From Pseudorhodoferax sp. Leaf274 (GTDB lineage Bacteria; Pseudomonadota; Gammaproteobacteria; Burkholderiales; Burkholderiaceae_C), in the NCBI RefSeq assembly GCF_001422445.1, contig NZ_LMNA01000010.1, positions 65,907 through 116,907 on the forward strand: a stretch of DNA of 51,001 nucleotides, written 5' to 3'. Shown here piece by piece: positions 32,921-45,076 of this stretch. The position numbers were made by a program, and so were the translations under genes. Every line of letters begins with the position of its first letter. The first letter of the stretch is position 1. Below the pieces are notes generated by a model. That model saw only the letters and a program-made list of their open reading frames with translations. It did no database searches and was not told the DNA's origin.

Positions 32921-34095
32921 CACAAGGCCTGGCCCAGGCGGGCGATGCCTTCCTCGATCTTGGCCACGTCGGCCGTCGCGAAGCTCAGCCGCAGCGTGGA
33001 CAGGTCGGGATCGTGCGCGAAGAACGGCGCGCCCGGCACGAAAGCCACCAGCTTCTCGATGGCGCGCTGCGCGAACGCGCCCGCATCGCGCCCACCGGTG
33101 AGGCGCGCCCAGAAAAACATGCCACCCTTGGGTGCATCGAACACGATGGCATCGCCCAGTTCGGCGCGCAGGCGATCGGCCATCACGCGCGCGCGCTCGG
33201 CGTAGACCTGGCGCACCTGGTCCAGTGCGCCGTCCAGGCGGTTCAGCGTCAGGTAGTGCGCGGCCGTGGCCTGCGTCAGGTTGGAGGTGTGGGCGTCGCT
33301 GAACTGCTTGCACATGGTGGCGTTGGCCAGCAGCGCGGGCGGCGCGATGAGCCAGCCCACGCGCAGGCCGGGCGACAGGATCTTGCTCATCGAGCCGCAG
33401 TGCGCCAGCCACTCGCGGCTGCCCGGCACCTCGGCGGACAGCGCCAGCAGCGAGGGCGGCGCGGGCTGGTCGAAGTACAGCTCGCCATAGGGATCGTCCT
33501 CCACCACCAGCGTACCGGTGCGCGCGGCGATCTCCAGGATGCGGCGGCGCCGCTCCAGGCTCAGCATGGCGCCATGCGGGTTGCCGAAGTTCGGGATCAG
33601 GTAGACCAGCTTGGGGCGGTGCTCCTCGATCAGGCGCTCGAGCGGCTCCACCAGCAAGCCATCGGCATCGATGGGCGCGCCGACCACGTTCGCGCCGTAC
33701 AGGCGGAAGCACTGGATCGTGGCCAGGAAGGTCGGCGCCTCGACGATGACCTTGTCGCCCGGCGAGATCATGGTCTTGCCGATCAGGTCCAGCGCCTGCT
33801 GGCTGCCGGTCGTCACGATCAGGCCTTCGGGCTGGACCTGGGCGCCCTTGTTGGCCATGAACAGCGCCAACTGCTCGCGCAGGGGGCCGTAGCCCTCGGT
33901 GGCGCCGTACTGCAGCACCGGGCCGGGCGTGTCGCGCAGCACCGCGGCGGTGGACATGGCGATGCCCTCGGCGTCGAACAGCGTGGGGTCGGGAAAGCCG
34001 CCGGCGAAGCTGATGATGCCGGGCTTGCCGAGGAGCTTGAACAGCTCGCGGATGGCGGAGGTCTCGACGTTCTTGAGGCGGTCGGCGAATTGCAT
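32920..34095 (-). CDS. PLP-dependent aminotransferase, class I (2-aminoadipate/MocR-like)
   Basis: This is a 391-residue fold-type I aminotransferase without a DNA-binding domain. Landmarks are GIISFAGGFPDPTLFD, LQYGATEGYGPLREQLA, TTGSQQALDLIGK, the PLP-binding PNFGNPHGAMLS and DDPYGELYFD, and the Schiff-base Lys in GSMSKILSPGLRVGW. It probably transaminates an amino acid such as valine, lysine-derived 2-aminoadipate or an aromatic one. The start is 22 bases after the gamma-glutamyltransferase stop and its stop overlaps yciH. Confidence 0.9.
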   Translation of the reverse strand: MQFADRLKNVETSAIRELFKLLGKPGIISFAGGFPDPTLFDAEGIAMSTAAVLRDTPGPVLQYGATEGYGPLREQLALFMANKGAQVQPEGLIVTTGSQQALDLIGKTMISPGDKVIVEAPTFLATIQCFRLYGANVVGAPIDADGLLVEPLERLIEEHRPKLVYLIPNFGNPHGAMLSLERRRRILEIAARTGTLVVEDDPYGELYFDQPAPPSLLALSAEVPGSREWLAHCGSMSKILSPGLRVGWLIAPPALLANATMCKQFSDAHTSNLTQATAAHYLTLNRLDGALDQVRQVYAERARVMADRLRAELGDAIVFDAPKGGMFFWARLTGGRDAGAFAQRAIEKLVAFVPGAPFFAHDPDLSTLRLSFATADVAKIEEGIARLGQAL

Positions 34096-34117
34096 GGAAG
34101 TCTCTCTTGCGTGTGTT

Positions 34118-35728
34118 CTAGAAGCCCGCGGCCAGGCCGTCGCGGCGCGCATCGCTGGCGGCCACGTAGCCTTCGACCTGGGGGTCGCCCGCGCGCCAGA
34201 TGAACTGGCCCGCGCCGAAGTCCTGGTAGGAGTCCTGGATCACCTCCATGCGGTGGCCGCGGGCGGCCAGGCCTTCGATGGTGGCGCGCCGCATGGTCGA
34301 CTCGACGTTGAGCTCCAGGCCGGCGTTGTAGCGCCAGCGCGGCGCGTCGCAGGCGGCCTGCGGGTTCTGGCCGTAGTCCAGCATGCGCACCAGCGTCTGC
34401 ACGTGCCCCTGCGGCTGCATGTTGGCGCCCATCACGCCGAAGCTCATGACGGGCTGGCCGTCCTTGGTCAGGAAGGCCGGGATGATGGTGTGGAACGGCC
34501 GCTTGCCCGGCGCCACCTGGTTGTGGCCTGGCTGCAGCGAGAAGGCGTGGCCGCGGTTCTGCAGGCTGATGCCGAAATCGGGCTCCACCGCGCCCGAGCC
34601 GAAGCCCATGTAGTTGCTCTGGATGAAGCTGACCATCATGCCGTCCTCGTCGGCCGCGGTCAGGTAGATGGTGCCGCCCTTGACGGGGTTGCCGGCGCCG
34701 AAGTCCTGCGCGCGGCGCATGTCGATGCGCTTGGCGCGCGAGGCCAGGTAGGCGTCGTCCAGCAACTGCTCGGCCGTCACCTCCATGCTGGCGGGCTCGC
34801 CCACGTAGCGGTAGGTGTCGGCGAAGGCCAGCTTCATGGCCTCTATCTGCACGTGCTGCGAATCCACGCCGTCCACCTCCATGCCCGCGATGTCGAACTG
34901 CTCGAGGATGCCCAGCGCGATCAGCGCCGCGATGCCCTGTCCGTTCGGCGGGATCTCGTGCAGCGTGTGGCCGCGGTAGTCGCGAGCGATGGGCGCCACC
35001 CATTCGGGCTGGTAGCCGGCGAAGTCCTGCGCCGTGAGGCTGCCGCCGTGCGCGGCCGAGAACCTGGCGATGGCCGCGGCGATCTCGCCGCCATAGAAGG
35101 CTGCGCCGCGCGTCTCGGCAATCGCGCGCAGCCCGCGCGCGGCGGCCTTGAACTGGAACAGCTCGCCCACGCGCGGTGCCCGGCCCCAGGGCAGGAAGGC
35201 GTCGGCAAAGCCCGGCAGGCCGCGCAGTTCCTCGGTGGCGGCCTCCCACTTCTGCTGCACGACCACGGGCAGCAGGTAGCCGCGCTCGGCGATCTCGATG
35301 GCCGGCTGCATGAGGTCGGCGAACGGCAGCTTGCCGAAGCGCTCGGACAGCGCCGCCCACGCGCTCACGGCGCCCGGCACGGTGACGGCGTCCAGGCCGC
35401 GCTTGGGCGGGTTGGCGGCGCCCGCACCGTACTTGCCCTGGAAGTAGCCCGGCGTCCAGCTGGCCGGCGCGCGGCCCGACGCGTTCAGCCCGTGCAGCTG
35501 GCGGCCGTCCCACAGGATGCAGAAGGCGTCCGAGCCCAGGCCGTTGCTGACCGGCTCGACGATCGTCATCGCGGCAGCCGCTGCGACGGCGGCATCGACC
35601 GCGTTGCCGCCCTGCTGCAGCATGCGCAGGCCGGCCTGGGCCGCCAGCGGGTGCGAGGTGCTGCAGACGTTGCGCGCGAACACCGGCGTGCGCACCGAGG
35701 TGTAGGGATTGGCGAAGTCGAAATGCAT
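34118..35728 (-). CDS. Gamma-glutamyltransferase family protein (Ntn hydrolase)
   Basis: This 536-residue protein shows STSHPLAAQAGLRMLQQGGNAVDAAVAAA at its start (landmark GGNAVDAA), EPVSNGLGSDAF, the self-cleavage Thr353 in KGGTIYLT, and MVSFIQSNYMGFGSG near the new N-terminus of the small subunit. It should cleave itself into large and small chains and act on gamma-glutamyl compounds. There is no signal peptide, unlike classic periplasmic GGT, so it may be cytoplasmic. It is the first gene of an operon with the aminotransferase, suggesting amino-acid or glutathione-conjugate breakdown. Confidence 0.88.
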   Translation of the reverse strand: MHFDFANPYTSVRTPVFARNVCSTSHPLAAQAGLRMLQQGGNAVDAAVAAAAAMTIVEPVSNGLGSDAFCILWDGRQLHGLNASGRAPASWTPGYFQGKYGAGAANPPKRGLDAVTVPGAVSAWAALSERFGKLPFADLMQPAIEIAERGYLLPVVVQQKWEAATEELRGLPGFADAFLPWGRAPRVGELFQFKAAARGLRAIAETRGAAFYGGEIAAAIARFSAAHGGSLTAQDFAGYQPEWVAPIARDYRGHTLHEIPPNGQGIAALIALGILEQFDIAGMEVDGVDSQHVQIEAMKLAFADTYRYVGEPASMEVTAEQLLDDAYLASRAKRIDMRRAQDFGAGNPVKGGTIYLTAADEDGMMVSFIQSNYMGFGSGAVEPDFGISLQNRGHAFSLQPGHNQVAPGKRPFHTIIPAFLTKDGQPVMSFGVMGANMQPQGHVQTLVRMLDYGQNPQAACDAPRWRYNAGLELNVESTMRRATIEGLAARGHRMEVIQDSYQDFGAGQFIWRAGDPQVEGYVAASDARRDGLAAGF

Positions 35729-35758
35729 GGGCGGTCCATCTCCTGGGGCAAGCCCACG

Positions 35759-35794
35759 ATTGTAGAAGTGCGCCCTCCACCGAACTCCTACACT
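35759..35794. promoter_or_regulatory. Overlapping divergent -10 elements for ggt and nth
   Basis: On the minus strand, TACAAT (35764-35759) lies 30 bases before the gamma-glutamyltransferase start. On the plus strand, TACACT (35789-35794) lies eight bases before the nth ATG, implying a near-leaderless nth mRNA. No clear -35 is seen for either. Confidence 0.4.
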
Positions 35795-35802
35795 GCCGCG
35801 CC

Positions 35803-36444
35803 ATGACGCCCCACGACATCGAGAGCTTCTTCGCCACGCTGCAGGCGGCCAACCCCCACCCCGTCACCGAGCTCCAATACACCAGCGTGTTCGAGCTGCT
35901 GGCCGCCGTGCTGCTGTCGGCCCAGGCCACCGACGTGGGCGTGAACAAGGCCACGCGCCGGCTGTACCCGGTGGCCAACACGCCACACAAGATCCTGGCG
36001 CTGGGGCTGGAGGGACTGGAGAGCTACATCCGCACCATCGGCCTGTACCGCACCAAGGCCAGGAACCTGATGGCCACCTGCCAGATCCTCGTCGACCGGC
36101 ACGGCGGCGAGGTGCCGCGCACGCGCGAGGCGCTGCAGGCCCTGCCCGGCGTCGGCCGCAAGACCGCCAACGTGGTGCTCAACGTGGCCTTCGGCGAGCC
36201 CACCATGGCGGTGGACACGCACATCTTCCGCGTGGCCAACCGCACCGGCCTGGCACCGGGCAAGACGCCCGACAAGGTCGAGCAAGGGCTGCTCGCGCGC
36301 GTGCCGCCGCGCTACCTGGTCGATGCCCACCACTGGCTGATCCTGCACGGGCGCTATGTCTGCCAGGCGCGCAGGCCGCAGTGCTGGCGCTGCGGCGTGG
36401 CGCGCTGGTGCGACTACGAACCCAAGAGCGACCACCCCGCCTGA
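35803..36444 (+). CDS. nth: Endonuclease III (DNA glycosylase/AP lyase)
   Basis: This 213-residue base-excision repair enzyme removes oxidised pyrimidines. The helix-hairpin-helix LPGVGRKTANVV holds catalytic Lys120, and Asp138 lies in AVDTHIFRVANR. The 4Fe-4S cluster cysteines have the expected spacing C187-x6-C194-x2-C197-x5-C203. The length matches E. coli Nth (211). There is no Shine-Dalgarno sequence; a TACACT -10 is eight bases upstream. Bases 36445-36547, between nth and the convergent GGDEF-EAL gene, show nothing clear. Confidence 0.95.
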   Translation: MTPHDIESFFATLQAANPHPVTELQYTSVFELLAAVLLSAQATDVGVNKATRRLYPVANTPHKILALGLEGLESYIRTIGLYRTKARNLMATCQILVDRHGGEVPRTREALQALPGVGRKTANVVLNVAFGEPTMAVDTHIFRVANRTGLAPGKTPDKVEQGLLARVPPRYLVDAHHWLILHGRYVCQARRPQCWRCGVARWCDYEPKSDHPA

Positions 36445-36547
36445 ATGGCGCACGGCGCGGAGCCATCCATGCCCTCCGGGGGTGCCTGTGCGTGGGCCGG
36501 CGCGATGAAATGGTGCGCCCGCGCAGCACGCCGGCAGCGCGCGCGGT

Positions 36548-38722
36548 CTACTGCTGCTGGCTGGCGCCCACGAGCCAGCCCGCCAGCGCCTCGGCCGGCA
36601 TCGGCCGGCCGTACAGGTAGCCCTGCACGATGGTGCTGCCGCGCTCGGCCAGCAACTGCGCCTGCTGGGCGTTCTCGACGCCCTCGGCCACCACGGTGAG
36701 CTTCAGGCTGTCGCCGATGCGCAGGATGGTGTTGGTCAGCGCGCGGGCGGTGGCGTTGTCGGCCAGGTCGCGCACGAAGCTCTGGTCGAGCTTGAGCTCG
36801 TCGATGGGCAGGCGGTGCAGGTAGCTCAGGCTGGAGTAGCCCGTGCCGAAGTCGTCCAGCGACAGATGCACGCCCATGGCGCGCAGGGCATGCAGCGCGG
36901 CCAGCACGCTGGGTGTGGCGTCCAGCAGCATGCTCTCGGTCATTTCCAGGGTCAGGTCGCTGGCCAAGAGGCCATGGGCGTGCAGCAGCCCGCGGACCAG
37001 GGCGACCAGGCCTTCCTCCTCGAAGTTGCGCGTGGACAGGTTCACCGCCATGCGCGGCACCGGCACGCCCTGGCGCCGCCACTGCGCCATCTGGCGGCAG
37101 GCTTCGCCGAGTGCCCAGCGGCCCAGCTCGGCCACCATGCCGGCCTCCTCGGCCAGCGGGATGAAGCGCGCCGGGGGGATGTCGCCCAGCTGCGGGTGCG
37201 ACCAGCGCGCCAGCGCTTCCACGCCGTACAGCCGGCCGGAACGGCGGTCGATCTGCGGCTGGTAATACAGGCGCAGGCCGCCGTCGCGCAGGCCCAGGCG
37301 CAGCGCCGCCTCCAGCGCCACGCGCTCGCGCGTGCGCTGCTGCATCTCCTCGTTGAAGAAGCGCGCGCCGCCGCGCCCGCCCATCTTGGCCTGCGTGCGC
37401 GCCATGTCGGCGTGGTGCAGCAGCGTGTCCATGTCGGTGCCGTCGTCGGGGAACATGGCCACGCCGATGCTGGCGGTGGGCTGCAGCGTCACGCCCGGCA
37501 GCTCCAGCGGCGCGGCCACCGCCGCCAGCAGCCGCTCGGCCGCCGTGGCCGCCTGCCGCACCGGGCAGGACGGCAGGATCACGGCGAACTCGTCGCCGCC
37601 CAGCCGGCCGGTCAGGTCGATGCTGCGCACGCAGCCCATCAGCCGGCGCGCGGTCTCGCGCAGCAGCTGGTCGCCGCTGCCGGGGCCCTGCGTCTCGTTG
37701 ACCAGCCGGAAGCGGTCCAGGTCGATGCACAGCACGGCCATGGGCGCGCCCTTGCCGGCCAGTTCCTCCAGCAGCTGCGTGGCGCGCGACTTCAGGGCGA
37801 TGCGGTTGGCCAGGCCCGTCAGCATGTCCACGCTGGCCAGACGCTCCATGCGCAGCCGCGCGCGTTCGCGCTCCAGCGCCAGCGCGCACAGGCGCACGCA
37901 GATCTCGGCCAGGCTGCGGTGGAACGCGCTCGGGCCGCGGCAGCTGGCGAAGTACAGCGCGAACACGCCGACCACGTTGCCGTCGCTGGCCCGCACCGGG
38001 CAGGACCAGCAGGCCCGCAGGCCCTGCGGCAGCACCAGGTCCAACAGGCTCTGCCAGGCCGGGTCGGCGGCGATGTCGACGGCCTCCACGGCGTCGCCGG
38101 TCCAGGCCGCGGCACCGCCGCCGCCGGCCTGCGGCCCGACCGGCAGCCCGTCCAGGGCCTCGCCCAGCGCCACCGGCAGGCTGGGGCCGGCCAGGGGGTG
38201 CAGGATGCCGAGCTCGTCCACGTCCAGCACCGTGCAGAACAGCTCGGGCGCGATGCGCTCGACCTCCTCGCAGACCAGGCCCATCAGCGCGGCCACCGGC
38301 AGCTCGTGCACCATGGCGTCGAGCACGCGGTGCTGCAGCACCTCGTGCACCTTGGTCAGCGTGATGTCCGAGAACATCGAGCAGATGTACCGCGCGCTGC
38401 CATCGGCATCGCGCACCACGTTGCTCGTGATCGAGACCCACAGCGGCTGGCCGCTGCTGGTGTAGACCAGCAGCTCCATGCGGAAGTTGGCGGGCTGCTC
38501 GGGGTCGCGCGCGGCCGCCAGGGCCTGCAGGTCGGTCGAGGGACCGGCCAGCACGTCGGCGGGCCGCCGGCCGCGCAGGTCGTCCAGCTGGTAGCCCATC
38601 AGGCGCGAGAAGCCGGGGTTGACGTACAGCGTGCGCAGGTCGGGTCCGCAGACCACGATGGCGTCGTCGCTCGCCTCGACCACGAGCGGCGCCAGCGTCT
38701 GCAGGGAAGCGTCGTGGTCCAT
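36548..38722 (-). CDS. PAS-GAF-GGDEF-EAL cyclic-di-GMP signalling protein
   Basis: This 724-residue protein has PAS at about residues 5-125 (ASDDAIVVCGPDLRTLYVNP), GAF at about 130-285, GGDEF at about 290-455 and EAL at about 465-715. The cyclase motif GGDEF (375-379) is intact, with an RSID inhibitory-site motif five residues ahead. The EAL domain is also intact: EALARW (from 502), NLSTRNF, EMTES, DDFGTGYSS, KLDQSF, AEGVEN and QGYLYG. It could therefore both make and break cyclic di-GMP. No membrane segment is seen. It starts nine bases after the cobT stop on the same strand, so the two are probably co-transcribed. Confidence 0.93.
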   Translation of the reverse strand: MDHDASLQTLAPLVVEASDDAIVVCGPDLRTLYVNPGFSRLMGYQLDDLRGRRPADVLAGPSTDLQALAAARDPEQPANFRMELLVYTSSGQPLWVSITSNVVRDADGSARYICSMFSDITLTKVHEVLQHRVLDAMVHELPVAALMGLVCEEVERIAPELFCTVLDVDELGILHPLAGPSLPVALGEALDGLPVGPQAGGGGAAAWTGDAVEAVDIAADPAWQSLLDLVLPQGLRACWSCPVRASDGNVVGVFALYFASCRGPSAFHRSLAEICVRLCALALERERARLRMERLASVDMLTGLANRIALKSRATQLLEELAGKGAPMAVLCIDLDRFRLVNETQGPGSGDQLLRETARRLMGCVRSIDLTGRLGGDEFAVILPSCPVRQAATAAERLLAAVAAPLELPGVTLQPTASIGVAMFPDDGTDMDTLLHHADMARTQAKMGGRGGARFFNEEMQQRTRERVALEAALRLGLRDGGLRLYYQPQIDRRSGRLYGVEALARWSHPQLGDIPPARFIPLAEEAGMVAELGRWALGEACRQMAQWRRQGVPVPRMAVNLSTRNFEEEGLVALVRGLLHAHGLLASDLTLEMTESMLLDATPSVLAALHALRAMGVHLSLDDFGTGYSSLSYLHRLPIDELKLDQSFVRDLADNATARALTNTILRIGDSLKLTVVAEGVENAQQAQLLAERGSTIVQGYLYGRPMPAEALAGWLVGASQQQ

Positions 38723-38731
38723 CGGGAAAGT

Positions 38732-39802
38732 CTAGCCGGGCAGTTCGCCGCGATTGGACACGCCGGCGCCCGCGAAGCTGGCCATTTCGCGCAACAACAG
38801 GCTGGCCGACTGCAGCAGCGGCCAGGCCAGCGCGGCGCCCGAGCCCTCGCCCAGGCGCAGGCCCAGCTCCAGCAGCGGCCGCACGCCCAGGTGGGCCAGC
38901 GCCACCGCGTGGCCACGTTCGCCCGACAGGTGCGAGAACACGCAGTAGCTGCGCACCGCCGGTGCCAGCGCCTGCGCCACCAGCACCGCGGCGGTGGTGA
39001 TGAAACCGTCGACGACCAGCACGCGGCGCTCGCGCGCGCCCTGCAGCACGACGCCGACCAGCGTGGCAATCTCCAGTCCGCCCAAAGCCGCCAGCGCGGC
39101 CAGCGGCGTGCGTGCCTGGGCGTGCCGCAGGTACACCGACTGCAGCACGCGCAGCTTGTGCGCCAGCGCCGGGCCGGCCATGCCGGTGCCCGAGCCGGTG
39201 CAGGCGGCGATGTCCTGGCCGGTCAGGCGCGCCGTGAGCAGCGCCGCGGCCGAGCTGTTGCCGATGCCCATCTCGCCCAGCAGCAGCGTGTTGCCGGGCA
39301 ACTCGCGCACCAGCGCCATGCCGCAGGCGATGGCCTCGGCGCACTGCGCGGGCGACATCGCCGGCCCGCACGCGCTGTCGGCCGCGCCGTGCGCCACCTT
39401 GCGCACCAGCAGGCCGGGCCGCGCCGCGAAGTCGTGCGCCACCCCGCAATCGACCACCGTCAGCGCGATGGCGTGCTGGCGCGCCAGCACGCTCACGGCG
39501 GCGCCGCCGGCCAGGAAGTTCTCGACCATCTGGCGCGTGACCTCCTGCGGGAAGGCCGACACGCCCTGCGCCACCAGCCCGTGGTCGGCCGCGCAGACCA
39601 CCATCTGCGGCGCCTGCAGCACGGGCGCCTCGCTGGCCAGGATCAGGCCCAGCTGCCGGGCGAGTTGCTCGATGCGGCCCAACGAACCGGGCGGCTTGGT
39701 CTTGTGGTCCAGGAGGTGCTGCAGGCGCTGGGCAAGCGCGGTGTCGTCGGCGTCGGCGATGGCCGGCAGGCGCAGCCGGGAAAGGGTGTCGGATTCTGTC
39801 AC
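38732..39802 (-). CDS. cobT: Nicotinate-nucleotide:dimethylbenzimidazole phosphoribosyltransferase
   Basis: This 356-residue enzyme activates the lower ligand of B12 by making alpha-ribazole phosphate. Landmarks are DHKTKPPGSLGRIEQLA, VCAADHGLVAQGVSAFPQ, GMALVRELPGNTLLLGEMGIGN and catalytic Glu319 in RLGEGSGAA (Glu317 in the Salmonella enzyme). The start is GTG at 39802 with GACAAT only six bases upstream and no Shine-Dalgarno sequence, suggesting a leaderless message. The gene is followed at once by the GGDEF-EAL gene. No cobU, cobS or cobC is next to it. Confidence 0.93.
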   Translation of the reverse strand: MTESDTLSRLRLPAIADADDTALAQRLQHLLDHKTKPPGSLGRIEQLARQLGLILASEAPVLQAPQMVVCAADHGLVAQGVSAFPQEVTRQMVENFLAGGAAVSVLARQHAIALTVVDCGVAHDFAARPGLLVRKVAHGAADSACGPAMSPAQCAEAIACGMALVRELPGNTLLLGEMGIGNSSAAALLTARLTGQDIAACTGSGTGMAGPALAHKLRVLQSVYLRHAQARTPLAALAALGGLEIATLVGVVLQGARERRVLVVDGFITTAAVLVAQALAPAVRSYCVFSHLSGERGHAVALAHLGVRPLLELGLRLGEGSGAALAWPLLQSASLLLREMASFAGAGVSNRGELPG

Positions 39803-39808
39803 CCGGCG

Positions 39809-39814
39809 ATTGTC
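39809..39814 (-). promoter_or_regulatory. Candidate -10 of cobT, near-leaderless
   Basis: GACAAT on the minus strand ends six bases before the GTG start codon. It lies in the 122-base region shared with the divergent DUF3182 gene. Confidence 0.35.
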
Positions 39815-39924
39815 GCGCGCGCCGGTGTAGGCCAACGCCCACAGGCGATGCCGCGATCGGCGGATGGCGGCCGGCGCGTCGCCTTGGCGATAGTGCAGGC
39901 ATCCATTTCCAAACGAGGTGCCCG

Positions 39925-41145
39925 ATGACGCTGCCACCGTCCCCCTCCGATGTGATGAGCGCGTTGCCGGGCCACGACCTGGTCCGGCCGCTGTCCGCCG
40001 TCCCTGCATCCGCCGCGGCCCCGCGCGAGGCCGGCACGGCCATGGCCTACACCCAGGGCCTGCGCGGCTACGCCAGCGCCCACGAACAGATGACCCGCAT
40101 GGAAGTCGTGCGCCGGCTGGCCCGGCTCAAGGGCTACGCGGTGTCCGAGGAATTCGCGCAGCCACCATTGGGGCGGGTCTACCTCGTGCCCAGCGACACC
40201 ATCGTCGGCGTCGAACGTGCGCAGGACCTGGGCATCCATGGCCGCGACGACTTCTTCGGCGGCGTCGTGCCGCGCCCCTTCGTCTCGACCAAGGCCATCA
40301 CCCACCCTCTGGTGTCGGGCGACGCGCACGCGCCGGAGGGCTGGAACCCGGCCTTCAGCCGCATGGTGGGCGACGCCGTACTGCCGGGCTTCACGGCCTT
40401 CACGCGCGCCGACGCGGCGCTGGCCGCCGACCGGCTGCTGCAGCACGGCCCGGTGCGCATCAAGGTGGTGCGCGAGACCGGCGGCAATGGCCAGACCGTG
40501 GCCAAGGACCGCGCCGCGTTCGACGCCTGCCTGGCCGGCATCGCCGACGACCTGCTGGACAGGGACGGCGTGGTCGTCGAGCAGAACCTGCGCGAGGTGG
40601 ACACGCTGAGCGTGGGCCAGGTGCATGTGGCCGGCATGGTGGCGACCTACTTCGGCCGCCAGCGCCTGACGCCCAACCACCATGGCGCCGAGGTCTACGG
40701 CGGCTCCGACCTGACGGTGGTGCGCGGCGATTTCCAGGCGCTGCTGGCCTTGCCGCTGCTGCCCGAGGAGCGCATCGCGGTCGAGCAGGCGCTGCTCTAC
40801 GACAGTGCCGCGCAGTCCTGCTTCCCGGGCTTCTTCGCCTCGCGCATCAACTACGACGTGGCCCAGGGCCTGATGCCCGGCGGCGAATGGCGCTCCGGCG
40901 TGCTGGAGCAGTCCTGGCGCGCCGGCGGCGCCACCGGTGCGGAGATCGCCGCGCTGGAGGCCTTCCGGGACGATCCGCAGCGCCGGGTGGTGCGCGCCAG
41001 CGGCTACGAGGTCTTCGGACCCTGCGACGCACTGCCGCCGGGTGCCGTCGTCTATTTCCGCGGGGTGGACGACCAGGTCGGCCAGCTCACCAAGTACACC
41101 ACCGTCGAGACAGACCGCCCCAGCGATGACGACCACCCGGCATAA
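39925..41145 (+). CDS. DUF3182-like protein, possible ATP-grasp fold
   Basis: This 406-residue cytoplasmic protein of unknown function best fits DUF3182, common in Burkholderiales and Xanthomonadales. After a low-complexity N-terminus (about 1-40) come HEQMTRMEVVRRLARLKGY, HGRDDFFGGVVPRPFVSTKA, and an ATP-grasp-like core (VRIKVVRETGGNGQTVAKD, GVVVEQNLREVDTLSVGQV). GAGG lies seven bases before the ATG. It overlaps the following alpha/beta hydrolase gene by 20 bases, so the two products likely work together. A ligase function is only suggested by the fold resemblance. Confidence 0.75.
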   Translation: MTLPPSPSDVMSALPGHDLVRPLSAVPASAAAPREAGTAMAYTQGLRGYASAHEQMTRMEVVRRLARLKGYAVSEEFAQPPLGRVYLVPSDTIVGVERAQDLGIHGRDDFFGGVVPRPFVSTKAITHPLVSGDAHAPEGWNPAFSRMVGDAVLPGFTAFTRADAALAADRLLQHGPVRIKVVRETGGNGQTVAKDRAAFDACLAGIADDLLDRDGVVVEQNLREVDTLSVGQVHVAGMVATYFGRQRLTPNHHGAEVYGGSDLTVVRGDFQALLALPLLPEERIAVEQALLYDSAAQSCFPGFFASRINYDVAQGLMPGGEWRSGVLEQSWRAGGATGAEIAALEAFRDDPQRRVVRASGYEVFGPCDALPPGAVVYFRGVDDQVGQLTKYTTVETDRPSDDDHPA

Positions 41146-41986
41146 CAGCATCCACATTCCCGTCGGCGACCGCAGCATCGCCGGAACCCTGGTGGGCCCG
41201 AACAGCCTGATGCCGGGCGTCATGCTGGTGCACGGCTGGGACGGCAGCCAGGAGCAGTACATCGCCCGGGCGCACGAAATCGCGGCGCTGGGCTGCATCT
41301 GCCTGACCTTCGACCTGCGCGGCCACGCCAAGGACCGCGCCGCGCGCGACGCCGTCACGCGCGAGGACAACCTGGCCGACATGCTGGCCGCCTACGACGT
41401 GCTGGTCGGCCACCCCTCGGTGGACGGCGCGGCCGTGGCCGTGGTGGGCAGCAGCTACGGTGGCTACCTGGCGGCCATCCTGTCCACGCTGCGGCCGGTG
41501 CGCTGGCTCGGCATGCGCGTGCCGGCGCTGTACAAGGATGCCGACTGGCTGGTGCCCAAGCACGCGCTGAGCCGCGAGGAACTGGTGGCCTACCGCAACA
41601 GCGTGGTCGCGCCGGCCAGCAACCGCGCGCTGTCCGCGGCCGCGCAGTTCGAGGGCGACGTGCTGATGGTGGAGTCCGAGTTCGACACGCTGGTGCCGCA
41701 CCCCGTCATCAAGAACTACCTGGACGCGTTCCAGCGCGCCCACTCCATGACCTACCGCGTCATCAAGGGCGCGGACCACGCCCTGTCGCAGAAGGTCTGG
41801 AGCCAGTCCTACACCAACGTGCTGGTCAACTGGGTGGGCGAGATGGTCAAGGGCGCCAAGGAAGAGGCCGAGGCCGCGCGCGTGCACAAGGCTTCCGCCG
41901 CCCGCGAGAAGACCGGCGCCAAGGTGCTGCACTCGGCCAGTGGCAAGGTGCTGGCATCGGGCTCGGACTCGCCGGCGATCGCCTGA
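41126..41986 (+). CDS. Alpha/beta hydrolase (dienelactone-hydrolase-like)
   Basis: This is a 286-residue serine hydrolase. The oxyanion region is PGVMLVHGWDGSQEQY, the nucleophile elbow GSSYGG, the acid Asp in ESEFDTLVPHP, and the His in KGADHALS. A 30-residue C-terminal extension rich in Lys/Ala/Ser follows. No signal peptide is seen. Its start lies inside the DUF3182 gene (20-base overlap), an arrangement that suggests a joint pathway. The substrate is unknown; an ester or amide made by the partner enzyme is one possibility. Confidence 0.87.
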   Translation: MTTTRHNSIHIPVGDRSIAGTLVGPNSLMPGVMLVHGWDGSQEQYIARAHEIAALGCICLTFDLRGHAKDRAARDAVTREDNLADMLAAYDVLVGHPSVDGAAVAVVGSSYGGYLAAILSTLRPVRWLGMRVPALYKDADWLVPKHALSREELVAYRNSVVAPASNRALSAAAQFEGDVLMVESEFDTLVPHPVIKNYLDAFQRAHSMTYRVIKGADHALSQKVWSQSYTNVLVNWVGEMVKGAKEEAEAARVHKASAAREKTGAKVLHSASGKVLASGSDSPAIA

Positions 41987-42014
41987 GCGCGCCGCGGGCG
42001 CGTGGCCGCGCCGG

Positions 42015-45026
<3,012 letters not shown>

Positions 45027-45076
45027 TTTCGGTCGCTCGGTTTATGAGCGAGAAAGTGTACCGAATTGTTGCATTA

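Noticed and set aside
36414-40043. A 1209-residue minus-strand open frame spanning cobT and the GGDEF-EAL gene
   Set aside because: It is in a different frame from both recognised proteins and shows only Arg/Ala/Gly-rich sequence.
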